A DNA stretch of 64,000 nt. Origin: Coriaria nepalensis (lineage: Eukaryota > Streptophyta > Magnoliopsida > Cucurbitales > Coriariaceae). The stretch spans positions 27,175,209-27,239,208 of the forward strand of contig CP114482.1 of NCBI GenBank assembly GCA_027186245.1, in the 5' to 3' direction. Shown here in pieces: positions 12,629-26,097 of the stretch (positions within the stretch are counted from its first letter, which is position 1; each line of letters begins with the position of its first letter). A program made the position numbers and the translations under genes. The notes below the pieces were generated by a model, which saw only the letters and a list, made by a program, of their open reading frames with translations, did not search any database and was not told where the DNA came from.

Positions 12629-15600
12629 CATCTTTGAAGGGCGAAAGTAGAATTCATTCCAATTTATTTTGACGGATTTAATCACTACAGGAGACTCAAT
12701 GACATGATTTTAAGGCTAAACAATTGCATTGTTGCCTTCAATACATCAAGTGCAAGTTATGCATGGAAGTCATGTTTAAAGAGCGCAGTTCGTTCGAAGT
12801 GATTTAGAATGATTTGATGACTGAAAGAGATGCAATTATGCGACTTTAAGTGTAAAAAAGTTCGTAGTTGCCTTCAATAGATTATTTGCAAGTTATGCAT
12901 GAAAGTCGTGTCTTAAATGCAAAAATAGAATTGGTTCGACGTGCTTTCAAGTAATTTAATGATATGAAAAGACTGAATGATATGCTTTTTTAGGCAAAAA
13001 TAATGTATCGTTGTCTGCAATAGATAAATTCCAGGTCATATAAGAAAATCATGTTTGAAGGGCGAAAGTAGAATTCGTTCCCATTTATTTTGAAGGATTT
13101 AATCACTACAAGAGACTCAATGACATATTTTTAAGGCTAAACAATTGAATTGTTGCCTTTAATAGATTAACTGCAAGTTATGAATGAAAGTAATGTTTAA
13201 AGTGTGAAGTTCGTTCGAAGAGATTTAGAATGATTTAATGACTGAAAGAGATGCAAGTATACGACTTTAAGGCTAAAAAAATGCATAGTTGCCTTCAATA
13301 GATCATTTGCAAGTTATGCACGAAAGTCGTGTTTTAAATGCAAAAATAGAATTGGTTCGACATGCTTTCAAATAATTTAATGATATGGAAAGACTAAATG
13401 ATATGCTTTTTCAGGCTAAAATAATGCATCGTTGTCTGCAAAAGATTATTTGCAATTTATGTAAGAAAATCATGTTTGAAGGGCGAAAATAGAATTCGTT
13501 CGAATTTATTTAGAATGACTTAATCACTACAAGACACTCAATGACATGATTTTAAGGCTAAACAAATCCATTGTTGCCTACAATAGATCAAGTGCAAGTT
13601 GTGCACGAAATTCATGTTTAAAATGCGAATTTCGTTTGAAGTGATTTAGAATGATTTAATGACTTAAAGAGACGCAAATATACGACTTTAAGTCTAAAAA
13701 AATTCATATTTGCCTTCAATAGATCATTTGCAAGTTATGCATGAAAGTCGTGTTTCAAATACAAAAATAGAATTGGTTCGACGTGCTTTCAAATAATTTA
13801 ATGATATGAAAAGACTGAAGGATATGCTTTTTTTGGCCAAAATAATGCATTTTTGTTTGCAATAGATTAATTGCAAGTTATATAAGAAAATCATGTTTGA
13901 AGGGCGAAGGTAGAATTCGTTCCAATTTATTTTAAAGGATTTAATCACTACAGGAGACTCAATGACATGATTTTAAGGCCAAACAATTGCATTGTTGCCT
14001 TCAATATATCAATTGCAAGTTATGCATAGAAGTCATGTTTAAAGTGTGAAGTTTGTTCGAAGTGATTTAGAATGATTTAATGACTGAAAGAGACGCAATT
14101 ATACGACTTTAAGTCTACAAAAATGCATAGTTGCCTTCAATAGATCATTTGCAAGTTATGCATGAAAGTCGTGTTTTAAATGCAAAAATATAATGGTTCG
14201 ATGTGCTTTCAAATAATTTAATGATATGAAAAGACTAAAGGATATGCTTTTTCAGGCTAAAATAATGCATCGTTGTCTGTAATAGATTAATTGCAAGTCA
14301 TATAAGAAAATCATGTTTGAAGGGCGAAAGTAGAATTCGTTACAATTTATTTTGAAGGATTTATTCACTACAAGAGACTGAATGACATAATTTTAAGGCT
14401 AAACAATTGCGTTGTTGCCTTTAATAGATTAACTGCAAGTTATGCATGGAAGTAATGTTTAAAGTGTGAAGTTCGTTCAAAGAGATTTAGAATGATTTAA
14501 TGACTGAAAGAGACGCAAGTATACGACTTTAAGGCTAAAAAAATTCATAGTTGCCTTCAATAGATCATTTACAAGTTATGCATGAAAGTCGTGTTTTAAA
14601 TGGAAAAATAGAATTGGTTCGAAGTGCTTTCAAATAATATAATGATATGAAAAGACTGAATGATATGCTTTTTTAGGCAAAAATAATGCATTGTTGTCTG
14701 CAAAAGATTATTTGCAATTTATGTCAGAAAATCATGTTTGAAGGGCGAAAATAGAATTCGTTCGAATTTATTTAGAATGACTTAATCACTACAAGAGACT
14801 CAATGACATGATTTTAGGGCTAAACAAATGCATTGTTACCTACAATAGATCAAGTGCAAGTTATGCACGAAATTCATGTTTAAAATGCGAATTTCGTTCG
14901 AAGTGATTTAGAATGATTTAATGACAGAAAGAGACGCAATTATACGACTTTAAGTCTAAAAAAATTCATAGTTGCCTTCAATACATCATTTACAAGTTAT
15001 GCATGAAAGTCGTGTTTTAAATGGAAAAATAGAATTGGTTCGACGTGCTTTCAAATAATTTAATGATATGAAAAGACTGAATGATATGCTTTTTTTGGCC
15101 AAAATAATGCATTCTTGTCTGCAATAGATTAATTGCAAGTTATATAAGAAAATCATGTTTGAAGGGCGAAAAAAGAATTCGTTCGAATTTATTTTAAAGG
15201 ATTTAATCGCTATAGGAGACTCAATGACATGAATTTAAGGCTAAACAATTGCATTGTTGCCTTCAATATATCAACTGCAAGTTATGCATGGAAGTCATGT
15301 TGAAAGTGTGAAGTTTGTTCGAAGTGATTTAGAATGATTTAATGACTGAAAGAGACGCAATTATACGACTTTAAATCTAAAAAAATGCATAGTTGCCTTC
15401 AATAGATCATTTGCAAGTTATGAATGAAAGTCGTGTTTTAAATGCAAAAATAGAATGGTTCGATGTGCTTTCAAGTAATTTAATGATATGAAAAGACTAA
15501 ATGATATTCTTTTTCTGGCTAAAATAATGCATCGCTATCTGTGATAGATTAATTGCAAGTTATGTAAGAAAATCATGATTGAAGAGGGAAAATCGAATTC

Positions 15601-16415
15601 GTTCGAATTTATTTAGAATGACTTAATCACTATAAGAGATTCAATGACATGATTTTAAGCCTAAACAAATGCATTGTTGCCTACAATAGATCAAGTGCAA
15701 GTTCTACACGAAATTGATGTTTAAAATGCGAATTTCGTTCGAAGTGATTTAGAATGATTTAATGACTGAAAGAGATGCAATTATACGACTTTAAGTCTAA
15801 AAAAATTCATAGTTGCCTTCAATAGATCATTTACAAGTTATGCATGAAAGTCGTGTTTCAAATGGAAAAATAGAATTGGTTCGACGTGCTTTCAAATAAT
15901 TTAATGATATGAAAAGACTGAATGATATGCTTTTTTAGGCAAAAATAATGCATTGTTGTCTGCAATAGATTATTTGCAATTTATGTCAGAAAATCCTGTT
16001 TGAAGGGCGAAAGTAGAATTCGTTCGAATTAATTTTGAAGGATTTAATCACTACAAGAGACTCAATGACATAATTTTAAGGCTAAACAATTGCATTGTTG
16101 CCTTTAATAGATTAACTGCAAGTTATGCATGGAAGTAATGTTTAAAGTGTGAAGTTCATTCGAAGTGAATTAGAATGATTTAATGACTGAAAGAGACGCA
16201 ATTATACGACTTTAAGTCTAAAATAATGCATAGTTGCCTTCAATAGATCATTTGCAAGTTATGCACGAAAGTCGTGTTTTAAATGCAAAAATAGAATTGG
16301 TTCGACGTGCTTTCAAATAATTTAATGATATGGAAAGACTAAATGATATGCTTTTTCAGGCTAAAATAATGCATCGTTGTCTGCAAAAGATTATTTGCAA
16401 TTTATGTCAGAAAAT
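12629..16415. repeat. 9-unit segment, copy 2 (offset 7997 bp)
   Basis: Second copy of the 9-unit segment at 4632-8418, with the same subtype order. Its last four units are also the first copy of the 4-unit HOR that continues to 19780. Agreement with copy 1 stops after the X' unit: the next unit is Y in the left copy (8419) but W here (16416). Confidence 0.85.
14733..16415. repeat. 4-unit HOR (W-X-Y-X'), copy 1, 1683 bp
   Basis: Four successive 421-bp units with C subtypes W, X, Y, X'. Private marks are gcgaaaaaagaattc in the A after W, atcatgattgaagag in the A after X, caatttatgtcag at the end of Y and X', and ggaaagactaaatg in X'. The same four-step pattern repeats twice more without a break. 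Confidence 0.88.
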
Positions 16416-18098
16416 CATGTTTGAAGGGCGAAAATAGAATTCGTTCGAATTTATTTAGAATGACTTAATCACTACAAGAGACTCAATGACATGATTTTAA
16501 GGCTAAACAAATGCATTGTTGCCTACAATAGATCAAGTGCAAATTATGCACGAAATTCATGTTTAAAATGCGAATTTCATTCGAAGTGATTCAGAATGAT
16601 TTAATGACTGAAAGAGACGCAATTATACGACTTTAAGTCTAAAAAAATTCATAGTTGCCTTCAATAGATCATTTACAAGTTATGCATGAAAGTCGTGTTT
16701 TAAATGGAAAAATAGAATTGGTTCGACGTGCTTTCAAATAATTTAATGATATGAAAACACTGAATGATATGCTTTTTTTGGCCAAAATAATGCATTCTTG
16801 TCTGCAATAGATTAATTGCAAGTTATATAAGAAAATCATGTTTGAAGGGCGAAAAAAGAATTCGTTCCAATTTATTTTAAAGGATTTAATCACTATAGGA
16901 GACTCAATGACATGATTTTAAGGCTAAACAATTGCATTGTTGCCTTCAATATATCGACTGCAAGTTATGCATGGAAGTCATGTTTAAAGTGTGAAGTTTG
17001 TTCGAAGTGATTTAGAATGATTTAATGACTGAAAGAAACGCAATTATACGACTTTAAGTCTAAAAAAATGCATAGTTGCCTTCAATAGATTATTTGCAAG
17101 TTATGCATGAAAGTCGTGTTTTAAATGCAAAAATAGAATGGTTCGATATGCTTTCAAATAATTTAATGATATGAAAAGACTAAATGATATTCTTTTTCAG
17201 GCTAAAATAATGCATCGCTGTCTGTGATAGATTAATTGCAAGTTATGTAAGAAAATCATGATTGAAGAGCGAAAATCGAATTCGTTCGAATTTATTTGGA
17301 ATGACTTAATCACTATAAGAGATTCAATGACATGATTTTAAGCCTAAACAAATGCATTGTTGCCTACAATAGATCAAGTGCAAGTTCTACACGAAATTGA
17401 TGTTTAAAATGCGAATTTCGTTCGAAGTGATTTAGAATGATTTAATGACTGAAAGAGACGCAATTATACGACTTTAAGTCTAAAAAAATTCATAGTTGCC
17501 TTCAATAGATCATTTACAAGTTATGCATGAAAGTCGTGTTTCAAATGGAAAAATAGAATTGGTTCGACGTGCTTTCAAATAATTTAATGATATGAAAAGA
17601 CTGAATGATATGCTTTTTTAGGCAAAAATAATGCATTGTTGTTTGCAATAGATTATTTGCAATTAATGTCAGAAAATCATGTTTGAAGGGCGAAAGTAGA
17701 ATTCGTTCAAATTTATTTTGAAGGATTTAATCACTACAAGAGACTCAATGACATAATTTTAAGGCTAAACAATTACATTGTTGCCTTTAATAGATTAACT
17801 GCAAGTTATGCATGGAAGTAATGTTTAAAGTGTGAAGTTCGTTCGAAGTGAATTAGAATGATTTAATGACTGAAAGAGACGCAATTATACGACTTTAAGT
17901 CTAAAATATTGCATAGTTGCCTTCAATAGATCATTTGCAAGTTATGCACGAAAGTCGTGTTTTAAATGCAAAAATAGAACTGGTTCGACGTGCTTTCAAA
18001 TAATTTAATGATATGGAAAGACTAAATGATATGCTTTTTCAGGCTAAAATAATGCATCGTTGTCTGCAAAAGATTATTTGCAATTTATGTCAGAAAAT
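16416..18098. repeat. 4-unit HOR (W-X-Y-X'), copy 2, 1683 bp
   Basis: Second copy, same length and order as copy 1. Copies 1 and 2 share gcatcgctatc or gcatcgctgtc with ctgtgatag in X, whereas copy 3 has gcatcgttgtctgtgatag. This shows step-wise divergence between adjacent copies. Confidence 0.88.
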
Positions 18099-19780
18099 CA
18101 TGTTTGAAGGGCGAAAATAGAATTCGTTCGAATTTATTTAGAATGACTTAATTACTACAAGAGACTCAATGACATGATTTTAAGGCTAAACAAATGCATT
18201 GTTGCCTACAATAGATCAAGTGCAAATTATGCACGAAATTCATGTTTAAAATGCGAATTTCATTCGAAGTGATTTAGAATGATTTAATGACTGAAAGAGA
18301 CGCAATTATACGACTTTAAGTCTAAAAAAATTCATAGTTGCCTTCAATAGATCATTTACAAGTTATGCATGAAAGTCGTGCTTTAAATGGAAAAATAGAA
18401 TTGGTTCGACGTGCTTTCAAATAATTTAATGATATGAAAAGACTGAATGATATGCTTTTTTGGCCAAAATAATGCATTCTTGTCTACAATAGATTAATTG
18501 CAAGTTATATAAGAAAATCATGTTTGAAGGGCGAAAAAAGAATTCGTTCCAATTTATTTTAAAGGATTTAATCACTATAGGAGACTCAATGACATGATTT
18601 TAAGGCTAAACAATTGCATTGTTGCCTTCAATATATCAACTGCAAGTTATGCATGGAAGTCATGTTTAAAGTGTGAAGTTTGTTCGAAGTGATTTAGAAT
18701 GATTTAATGACTCAAGGAGACGCAATTATACGACTTTAAGTCTAAGAAAATGCATAGTTGCCTTCAATAGATCATTTGCAAGTTATGCATGAAAGTCGTG
18801 TTTTAAATGCAAAAATAGAATGGTTCGATGTGCTTTCAAATAATTTAATGATATGAAAAGACTAAATGATATTCTTTTTCAGGCTAAAATAATGCATCGT
18901 TGTCTGTGATAGATTAATTGCAAGTTATGTAAGAAAATCATGATTGAAGAGCGAAAATCGAATTCGTTCGAATTTATTTAGAATGACTTAATCACTATAA
19001 GCGATTCAATGACATGATTTTAAGCCTAAACAAATGCATTGTTGCCTACAATAGATCAAGTGCAAGTTCTACACGAAATTGATATTTAAAATGCGAATTT
19101 CGTTCGAAGTGATTTAGAATGATTTAATGACTGAAAGAGACGCAATTATACGACTTTAAGTCTAAAAAAATTCATAGTTGCCTTCAATAGATCATTTACA
19201 AGTTATGCATGAAAGTCGTGTTTCAAATGGAAAAATAGAATTGGTTCGACGTGCTTTCAAATAATTTAATGATATGAAAAGACTGAATGATATGCTTTTT
19301 TAGGCAAAAATAATGCATTGTTGTCTGCAATAGATTATTTGCAATTTATGTCAGAAAATCATGTTTGAAGGGCGAAAGTAGAATTCGTTCAAATTTATTT
19401 TGAAGGATTTAATCACTACAAGAGACTCAATGACATAATTTTAAGGCTAAACAATTGCATTGTTGCCTTTAATAGATTAACTGCAAGTTATGCATGGAAG
19501 TAATGTTTAAAGTGTGAAGTTCGTTCGAAGTGAATTAGAATGATTTAATGACTGAAAGAGACGCAATTATACGACTTTAAGTCTAAAATAATGCATAGTT
19601 GCCTTCAATAGATCATTTGCAAGTTATGCACGAAAGTTGTGTTTTAAATGCAAAAATAGAATTGGTTCGACGTGCTTTCAAATAATTTAATGATATGGAA
19701 AGACTAAATGATATGCTTTTTCAGGCTAAAACAATGCATCGTTGTCTGCAAAAGATTATTTGCAATTTATGTCAGAAAAT
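18099..19780. repeat. 4-unit HOR (W-X-Y-X'), copy 3, 1682 bp
   Basis: Third copy. It is 1 bp shorter because W has one T fewer before ggccaaaata (near 18458). A fourth copy begins at 19781 with a W unit, but the following unit (20202) is subtype Z, so the regular pattern ends there. Confidence 0.87.
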
Positions 19781-22700
19781 CATGTTTGAAGGGCGAAAAT
19801 AGAATTCGTTCGAATTTATTTAGAATGACTTAATCACTACAAGAGACTCAATGACATGATTTTAAGGCTAAACAAATGCATTGTTGCCTACAATAGATCA
19901 AGTGCAAATTATGCACGAAATTCATGTTTAAAATGCGAATTTCATTCGAAGTGATTTAGAATGATTTAATGACTGAAAGAGACGCAATTATACGACTTTA
20001 AGTCTAAAAAAATTCATAGTTGCCTTCAATAGATCATTTGCGAGTTATGCATGAAACTCGTGTTTTAAATACAAATATAGAATTGGTTCGACGTGCTTTT
20101 AAATAATTTAATGATATGAAAAGACAGAATGATATGCTTTTTTTGGCCAAAATAATGCATTCTTGTCTGCAATAGATTAATTGCAAGTTATATAAGAAAA
20201 TCATGTTTCAAAGGCGAAAAAAGAATTCGTTCGAATTTATTTTAAAGGATTTAATCACTATAGGAGACTCAATGACATGATTTTAAGGCTAAACAATTGC
20301 ATTGTTGCCTTCATTATATCAACTGCAAGTTATGCATGGAAGTCATGTTTAAAGTGTGATGTTTGTTCGAAGTGATTTAGAATGATTTAATGACTGAAAG
20401 AGACGCAATTATACGACTTTAAGTCTAAAAAAATGCATAGTTGCCTTCAATAGATCATTTGCAAGTTATGCATGAAAGTCATGTTTTAAATACAAAAATA
20501 GAATTGGTTTGATGTGCTTCCAAATAATATAATGATATGAAAAGACTGAATGATATGCATTTTAAGGCTAAAATAATGCAATGTTGTCTGCAAAAGATTA
20601 TTTGCAAGTTATGTAAGAAAATCATGTTTGAATGGCGAAAATCGAATTCGTTCGTATTAATTTAGAATGATTTAATCAGTACAAGAGACTCAATGACATG
20701 ATTTTAAGGCTAAACAAATGCATTGTTGCCTAGAATAGATCAAGTGCAAGTTATGCACGAAATTCATGTTTAAAATGCGAATTTCGTTCGGAGTGATTTA
20801 GAATGATTTAATGACTGAAAGAGATGCAATTATACGACTTTAAGTCTAAAAAAACTCATAGTTACCTTCAATAGATCATTTGCGAGTTATGCATGAAAGT
20901 CGTGTTTTAAATACAAAAATAGAATTGGTTCGACGTGCTTTCAAATAATTTAATGATATGAAAAGACTGAATGATATGCTTTTTTTGGCCAAAATAATGC
21001 ATTCTTGTCTGCAGTAGATTAATTGCAAGTTATATAAGAAAATCATGTTTGAAGGGCGAAAATCGAATTCGTTCTAATTTATTTTAAAGGATTTAATCAC
21101 TACAGGAGACTCAATTACATGATTTTAAGGCTAAACAAATGCATTGTTTCCTACAATAGATCAAGTGCAAGTTATGCACGAAATTCATGTTTAAAATGCG
21201 AATTTCGTTCGAAGTGATTTAGAATGATTTAATGACTGAAGGAGACGCGATAATACGACTTTAAGGCTAAAAAAATGCATAGTTGCCTTCAATAGATCAT
21301 TTGCAAGTTATGCAAGAAAGTCGTGTTTTAAATACAAAAATAGAATTGGTTCGACGTGCTTTCAAATAATATAATGATATGAAAAGACTGAATGATATGC
21401 TTTTTTTGGCCAAAATAATGCATTCTTGTCTGCAATAGAATAATTGCAAGTTATATAAGAAAATCATGTTTAAAGGGCAAAAGTAGAATTCGTTCCAATT
21501 TATTTTGAAGGATTTAATCACTACAGGAGACTCATTGACATGATTTTAAGGCTAAACAATTGCATTGTTGCCTTCAATAGATCAACTGCAAGTTATGCAA
21601 GGAAGTCATGTTTAAAGTGTGAAGTTTGTTCGTAGTGATTTAGAATGATTTAATGACTGAAAGAGACGCAATTATACGACTTTAAGTCTAAAAAAATTCA
21701 TAGTTGCCTTCAATAGATCATTTACAAGTTATGCATGAAATTCGTGTTTTAAATGGAAAAATAGAATTGGTTTGACGTGCTATCAAATAATTTAATGATA
21801 TGACAAGACTGAATGATATGCTTTTTTTGGCCAAAATAATGCATTCTTGTCTGCAATAGATTAATTGCAAGTTATATAAGAAAATCATGTTTGAAGGGCG
21901 AAAAAAGGATTCGTTCCAATTTATTTTAAAGGATTTAAACACTACAGGAGACTCAATGACATGATTTTAAGGCTAAAAAATTGCATTGTTGCCTTCAATA
22001 TATCAACTGCAAGTTATGCATGGAAGTCATGTTTAAAGTGTGAAGTTTGTTCGAAGTGAATTAGAATGATTTAATGACTGAAAGAGACGCAATTATACGA
22101 CTTTAAGTCTAAAATAATGCATAGTTGCCTTCAATAGATCATTTGCGAGTTATGCATGAAAGTCGTGTTTTAAATACAAAAATAGAATTGGTTCGACGTG
22201 CTTTCAAATAATATAATGATATGAAAAGACTGAATGATATGCTTTTTTAGGCCAAAATAATGCATTCTTGTCTGCAATAGAATAATTGCAAGTTATATAA
22301 GAAAATCATGTTTGAAAGGCAAAAGTAGAATTCGTTCCAATTTATTTTGAAGGATTTAATCAATACATGAGACTCAATGGCATGATTTTAAGGCTAAACA
22401 ATTGCATTGTTGCTTTCAATAGATCAACTGCAAGTTATGCAAGGAAGTCATGTTTAAAGTGTGAAGTTTGTTCGAAGTGATTTAGAATGATTTAATGACT
22501 GAAAGAGACGCAATTATACGACTTTAAGTCTAAAAAAATTCATAGTTGCCTTCAATAGATCATTTGCGAGTTATGCATGAAACTCGTGTTTTAAATACAA
22601 AAATAGAATTGGTTCGACGTGCTTTTAAATAATTTAATGATATGAAAAGACTGAATGATATGCTTTTTTTGGCCAAAATAATGCATTCTTGTCTGCAATA

Positions 22701-25255
22701 GATTAATTACAAGTTATATAAGAAAATCATCTTTGAAGGGCGAAAAAAGAATTCGTTCCAATTTATTTTAAAGGATTTAATCACTATAGGAGACTCAATG
22801 ATATGATTTTAAGGCTAAACAATTGCATTGTTGCCTTCAATATATCAACTGCAAGTTATGCATGGAAGTCATGTTTAAAGTGTGAAGTTTGTTCAAAGTG
22901 GATTAGAATGATTTAATGACTGAAAGAGACGCAATTATACGACTTTAAGTCTAAAAAAATGCATAGTTGCCTTCAATAGATCATTTGCAAGTTATGCATG
23001 AAAGTCGTGTTTTAAATGGAAAAATAGAATTGGTTCGACGTGCTTTCAAATAATTTAATGATATGAAAAGACTGAATGATATGCTTTTTTAGGCAAAAAT
23101 AAAGCATTGTTGTCTGCAATAGATAAATTGCAAGTCATATAAGAAAATCATGTTTGAAGGGCGAAAGTAGAATTCGTTCCAATTTATTTTGAAGGATTTA
23201 ATCACTACAAGAGACTCAATGACATAATTTCAAGGCTAAACAATTGCATTGTTGCCTTTAATAGATTAACTGCAAGTTATGCATGGAAGTAATGTTTAAA
23301 GTGTGAAGTTCGTTCGAAGTGAATTAGAATGATTTAATGACTGAAAGAGACGCAATTATACGACTTTAAGGCTAAAAAAATGCATAGTTGCCTTCAATAG
23401 ATCATTTGCAAGTTATGCACGAAAGTTGTGTTTTAAATGCAAAAATAGAATTGGTTCGACGTGCTTTCAAATAATTTAATGATATGGAAAGACTAAATGA
23501 TATGCTTTTTCAGGCTAAAATAGTGCATCGTTGTCTGCAATAGATTAATTGCAAGTTATGTAAGAAAATCATGTTTGAAGGGCGAAAATCGAATTCGTTC
23601 GAATTAATTTAGAATGATTTAATTAGTACAAGAGACTCAATGACATGATTTTAAGGCTAAACAAATGCATTGTTGCCTACAATAGATCAAGTGCATGTTA
23701 TGCACGAAATTCATGTTTAAAATGCGAATTTCGTTCGAAGTGATTTAGAATGATTTAATGACTGAAAGAGACGCAATTATACGACTTTAAGTCTAAAAAA
23801 ATTCATAGTTGCCTTCAATAGATCATTTACAAGTTATGCATGAAAGTCGTGTTTTAAATGGAAAAATAGAATTGGTTCGACGTGCTTTCAAATAATTTAA
23901 TGATATGAAAAGACTGAATGATATGCTTTTTTAGGCAAAAATAATGCATTGTTGTCTGCAATAGATAAATTGCAAGTTATATAAGAAAATCATGTTTGAA
24001 GGGCGAAAATCGAATTCGTTCGAATTAATTTAGAATGATTTAATTAGTACAAGAGACTCAATTACATGATTTTAAGGCTAAACAAATGCATTGTTTCCTA
24101 CAATAGATCAAGTGCAAGTTATGCACGAAATTCATGTTTAAATTGCGAATTTCGTTCGAAGTGATTTAGAATGATTTAAGGACTGAAAGAGACGCAATTA
24201 TACGACTTTAAGGCTAAAAAAATGCATAGTTGCCTTTAAATAGATCATTTGCAAGTTATGCACGAAAGACGTGTTTTAAATGCAAAAATAGAATTGGTTC
24301 GACGTGCTGTCAAATAATTTAATGATATGAAAAAACTGAATGATATGCTTTTTCAGGCTAAAATAATGCATCGTTGTCCGCAATAGATGTATTGCAAGTT
24401 ATGTAAGAAAATCACGTTTGAAAGGAGAAAATAGAATTCGTTCGAATTTATTTAGAATGACTTAATCACTACAAAAGACTCAATGACATGATTTTAAGGC
24501 TAAACAATTGCATTGTTGCCTTCAATAGATAAAGTGCAAGTTATGCATGGAAGTGATGTTTAAAGTGTGAAGTTCGTTCCAAGTGATTTAGAATGATTTA
24601 ATGACTGAAAGAGACGCAATTATACGACTTTAAGGCTAAAAAAATGCATAGTTGCCTTCAATAGATCATTTGCAAGTTATGCATGAAAGTCGTGTTTTAA
24701 ATGCAAAAATAGAATTGGTTCGATGTGCTTTCAAATAATATAATGAGATGAAAAGACTAAATGATATGCTTTTTCAGGCTAAAATAATGCATCGTTGTCT
24801 GCAAAAGATAATTTGCAGGTTATGTAAGAAAATCATGTTTGTCGGGCGAAAATAGAATTCGTTCGAATTTATTTAGAATGACTTAATCACTACAAGAGAC
24901 TCAGTGACATGATTTTAAGGCTAAAAAAATGCATTGTTGCCTACAATAGATCAAGTGCAAGTTATGCACGAAGTTCATGTTTAAAATGCGAATTTCGTTC
25001 GAAGTGATTTAGAATGATTTAATGACTGAAAGAGACGCAATCATACGACTTTAAGGCTAAAAAAAATGCATATTTGCCTTCAATAGATCATTTCCAAGTT
25101 ATGCACGAAAGTCGTGTTTTAAATGCAAAAGTAGAACTCGTTGGGCGTGCTTTCAAATAATTTAATGATATGAAGAGACTGAATGATATGCTTTTTCAGG
25201 CTAAAATCATGCATCGTTGTCTGCAATAGATGAATTGCAAGTTATGTAAGAAAAT
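19781..25255. repeat. Family I mosaic interval (13 units)
   Basis: The C subtypes run W, Z, W, W, W, W/Y hybrid, W, Y, X, Y, X, X, X with no higher-order period I can support. The unit near 22241 has ttttttaggccaaaata, which combines the Y start with the W end. A 1-bp insertion (tgcctttaaatag) sits near 24232. From about 23570 the A subunits shift to the gttcgaattaatttag or gttcgaatttatttag forms. No gene or insertion is seen. Confidence 0.72.
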
Positions 25256-26097
25256 CACGTTTCAAAGGAGAAAATAGAATTCGTTCGAATTTATTTAGAA
25301 TGACTTAATCACTACAAGAGACTCAATGACATGCTTTTACGGCTAAACAATTGCATTGTTGCCTTCAATAGATCAAGTTCAAGTTATGCATGGAAGTCAT
25401 GTTTAAAGTGTGAAGTTTGTTCGAAGTGATTTAGAATGATTTAATGACTGAAAGAGGCGCAATCATACGACTTTAAGCCTAAAAAAATGCATAGTTGCCT
25501 TCGATAGATCATTTGCAAGTTATGCACGAAAGTCGTGTTTTAAATGCACAAATAGAATTGGCTCGACGTGCTTTCAAATAATTTAATGATATGAAAAGAC
25601 TGAATGATATGCTTTTTTAGGCAAAAATAATGCATTGTTGTCGGCAATAGATTAATTGCAAGTCATATAAGAAAATGATGTTTGAAGGGCGAAAGTAGAA
25701 TTCGTTCCAATTTATTTTCAAGGATGTAATCACTACAAGAGACTCAATGACATGATTTTAAGGCTAAACAACTGCATTGTTGCCTTCAATAGATCAAGTG
25801 CAAGTTATGCATGGAAGTCATGTTTAAAGTGTGAAGTTTGTTCAAAGTGATTTAGAATGATTTAATGACTGAAAGAGACGCAATTATACGACTTTAAGGC
25901 TAAAAAAATGCAAAGTTACCTTCAATAGATCATTTGCAAGTTATGCACGATAGTCGTGTTTTAAGTGCAAAAATAGAATTGGTTCGACGTGCTTTCAAAT
26001 AATTTAATGATATGAAAAGACTAAATGATATGCTTTTTCCGGCTAAAATAATGCATCGTTGTCTGCAATAGATGAATTGCAAGTTATGTAAGAAAAT
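25256..26097. repeat. 2-unit block, copy 1 of a tandem duplication (842 bp)
   Basis: Marked by atcacgtttcaaaggag at the start, gaaagaggcgcaatc in B, cttcgatagatc, aaatgcacaaatagaattgg and gttgtcggcaatag. All of these recur exactly 842 bp to the right. Confidence 0.87.

Noticed and set aside
1938..22000. Minus-strand 74-codon open frames recurring in at least 14 family I units (for example 1938-2162, 9514-9738, 21297-21521), with similar predicted peptides
   Set aside because: They start at GTG, run across the A/C/B subunit boundaries, occur only in units with the W-type C subunit, are interrupted in other units and absent in family II. Similarity among them is simply that of the repeat. No codon bias, promoter or domain is visible.
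24232..24244. 1-bp insertion in tgcctttaaatag
   Set aside because: A single private indel in one unit. It could be a sequencing error in an A/T run and does not affect the register noticeably.
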